Assembly: GCA_964555645.1 (NCBI GenBank)
Contig: CAZKTA010000001.1
Location: 434,001 to 498,000 of the forward strand
DNA from: DTLC01 sp964555645
GTDB lineage: Bacteria; Verrucomicrobiota; Verrucomicrobiia; Limisphaerales; DTLC01
Length of the DNA: 64,000 nt
Direction: 5' to 3'
Below the pieces are notes generated by a model. It had not been told where the DNA came from and did not search any database. It worked only from the letters and a program-made list of their open reading frames with translations. This document shows positions 62,410 through 64,000 of this stretch, piece after piece; the stretch's first letter is position 1; each line of letters begins with the position of its first letter. Both the position numbers and the translations under genes were made by a program.

Positions 62410-64000
62410 ATGCGCGAGCCAAGGTTAAAAAGCCGACCTAAAAAAAAAGAATGCACAGTCCAGTCCAGCAACACGACAATAGTGGCGGCACCCCATGAGC
62501 ATAGTCTGAAATATTGCAGTCCAACAGCACGTCGTGTCCGCGTTAAACCAGCAGTCCTGACTAAGGCACAGGACATACCACCCAGCACGCTTTTCGCAGA
62601 GAACATCAAGCAGTTGCTTCGCCTGGCGCGTCAACAAGGTTACTTAACTTACGACGACATAAACGAAGCGTTACCGGAAGGGTTGAGTCCAGATCAACTT
62701 AGCCAGATTTATGTGCACCTGCGCAATTTGGATGTGCGCATCGTTACCCCAGCTGAAGTTGACCGACTCTACCATCACGGCGGTGACACAGACGAACACG
62801 CGCAGCTTAATACACTTGATGACCCGGTCCGGCTTTATCTGAAACAGATGGGTCGGGTTCCGCTCTTAACACGCGAACAGGAGGTTGAAATTTCAAAGCG
62901 AATCGAGCACGCCGAGGCTGAAGTGCGGAATATAATCTACGCATTCGGCTTCACTGCAAAGGAACACGTTGCACTTGCTGAAAAACTATTGTCGGATCCG
63001 CCCAAGGAACGGTTGGACCGGGTTGTTATGGATTTGACTGTCGACGAAAGAAACGCGTACCTCCAACAACTACCGCAGTTAATTAGCAAGGTGCGGAAAC
63101 TCGACGCCCGGTTAGATGAAGTTTACTCAGCTTTATGCGGTGCTGACACTGATGAAGGCCGCAAACAGCTTCAAAAAGAATTTGAAATGCTGTCTCGCCG
63201 GCTGCGAAACCTGTTTAGCAAGTTCTATTACCGGCACAGTGTAATCGAGCGGATAGGCCTCATGGCCGCAAACGTTCACGAACGGTTCTTGGCAAGCCTT
63301 GAGGCAATTAAACAGGCACGTAATCAGCCTGACTCAGCCGAAAAACATGCGCTGTTCCAGACTGAACGCGCCAAGATAGCTGAACTCGAGCGGTTCGTCC
63401 GCATGCCACACCAAACCTTCCAGAAACAATTCCAGCGCCTTAAACAATTCGCCGCCGAAGCTCTCCAAGCGCGAAATGAAATGGTCGAAGCAAACCTGCG
63501 ACTCGTCATTTCGATTGCAAAACAATACACAAACCGTGGCATGCCGTTTCTCGACCTGATCCAAGAAGGCAACGTCGCGCTGATGCGTGCTGTCGAGAAA
63601 TTCGAGTACCGGCGCGGGTTCAAGTTCTCCACATACGCAACGTGGTGGATTCGCCAGGCCATAACGCGCGCAATAGCTGAGCAGTCGCGAACGATCCGGA
63701 TCCCGGTCCATATGATTGAAGCAATAAATCAAGTGGCACGGGCTCAGAGGGAATTGTTCCAAGAATTCGGTCGCGATCCTACACCCGAAGAAATCGCTGA
63801 TGAGCTAGAAATTCCCGTCGAGCGTGTCAGGCTTGTCCTGCGTATGGCACAACAACCAATCTCACTGCAATCGCCGGTTGCAGATGGCAGCGAAACAAAT
63901 TTCCTTGACCTGATTGAGGACAAGAAATCCGAAAATCCGTTTGAGATGACGGGATTCAATCTGTTGCGCGAGAAGTTGAATCATGTTCTTTCTGCGTTGA
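62410..64000 (+). CDS. rpoD: RNA polymerase sigma factor RpoD (sigma-70), N-terminal part
   Basis: Open from ATG 62410 (first ATG after an in-frame TGA at 62392) to the right edge, 530 codons. Region 1.1: IKQLLRLARQQGYLTYDDIN; region 1.2: DDPVRLYLKQMGRVPLLTRE; a shorter non-conserved region than in Proteobacteria; region 2: NLRLVISIAKQYTNRGMPFL, DLIQEGNVALMRAVEKFEYR, RGFKFSTYATWWIRQAITRA; region 3: IRIPVHMIEAINQV and PTPEEIADELEI. Region 4 lies beyond the window. The length of region 1 and the region 2.4 sequence fit the primary sigma factor. The first 55 residues (MREPRLKSRPKKKECTVQ...) are a lineage-specific extension or an early start; a later start is possible. Confidence 0.95.
   Translation, partial: MREPRLKSRPKKKECTVQSSNTTIVAAPHEHSLKYCSPTARRVRVKPAVLTKAQDIPPSTLFAENIKQLLRLARQQGYLTYDDINEALPEGLSPDQLSQIYVHLRNLDVRIVTPAEVDRLYHHGGDTDEHAQLNTLDDPVRLYLKQMGRVPLLTREQEVEISKRIEHAEAEVRNIIYAFGFTAKEHVALAEKLLSDPPKERLDRVVMDLTVDERNAYLQQLPQLISKVRKLDARLDEVYSALCGADTDEGRKQLQKEFEMLSRRLRNLFSKFYYRHSVIERIGLMAANVHERFLASLEAIKQARNQPDSAEKHALFQTERAKIAELERFVRMPHQTFQKQFQRLKQFAAEALQARNEMVEANLRLVISIAKQYTNRGMPFLDLIQEGNVALMRAVEKFEYRRGFKFSTYATWWIRQAITRAIAEQSRTIRIPVHMIEAINQVARAQRELFQEFGRDPTPEEIADELEIPVERVRLVLRMAQQPISLQSPVADGSETNFLDLIEDKKSENPFEMTGFNLLREKLNHVLSAL

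Noticed and set aside
62190..62609. 420-base upstream extension of the rhaA frame (to a 562-aa protein)
   Set aside because: The extra part is antisense to the rpoD start, resembles no RhaA sequence, and ATG 62189 gives the normal family length.
1..64000. CRISPR array, rRNA or phage integration signals
   Set aside because: No regularly spaced repeats, no conserved rRNA segments and no integrase or phage genes were seen.

Overview
The window reads as chromosomal DNA of a carbohydrate-degrading bacterium, most likely a Verrucomicrobiota member (inference). The support is very large secreted proteins built of Ig-like and lectin-like modules ending in a WSGGG...ATN.GPW...QQFFR module, a DUF1559-style pseudopilin (FTLIELLVVIAVIAILAALL), a XylR-type fusion regulator, and an intact rhamnose operon. 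Apart from rpoD at the right edge, nearly everything serves breakdown and uptake of plant-type polysaccharides (pectin, arabinan, mannan, mannosides, rhamnose).

Layout. 1-6.1 kb: the end of a PL1 pectate lyase (+), then a minus-strand group of a GH92-like mannosidase, a pseudopilin and a XylR-type regulator with an N-terminal frameshift. 6.6-23.5 kb: four consecutive plus-strand genes for secreted modular proteins that share one lectin-like module: a ~2,100-aa protein with no recognised catalytic domain (its signal peptide is out of frame), a GH26 beta-mannanase, a GH16 plus clan GH-A double enzyme, and a lectin-Ig-GH92 fusion. The last two share a 657-bp stretch that is identical at DNA level.

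23.7-39.9 kb: a tight plus-strand operon, several genes overlapping by ATGA: GH38 mannosidase, UxuA-type mannonate dehydratase, SMP-30 lactonase, MFS transporter, glucose-1-dehydrogenase-like SDR, RraA-like aldolase, GH38, GH92, GH38. Read together, the intracellular enzymes could take free D-mannose through mannonolactone, mannonate and 2-keto-3-deoxygluconate to pyruvate plus glyceraldehyde with no sugar kinase. This is the strongest candidate for an undescribed system here. 40-42.4 kb: a Tat-exported Gfo/Idh/MocA oxidoreductase (-) and an idonate/sorbitol-type alcohol dehydrogenase (+).

42.4-52 kb: a 1.1-kb gene-free stretch, a 1,579-aa GH127/146-GH51 double arabinofuranosidase, and an M50 membrane metalloprotease. 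52.2-62.2 kb, minus strand: rhaA, rhaT, an NCS1-type permease, a 57-aa membrane protein, rhaM, rhaB, then an HlyD/ABC-2 exporter set interrupted by a HEPN-like unknown gene. No rhamnulose-1-phosphate aldolase is present. 62.4-64 kb: start of rpoD (+), preceded by a good sigma-70-type promoter.

No tRNA, rRNA, CRISPR array or intact insertion sequence was seen. All family assignments come from reading motifs, not from database searches.
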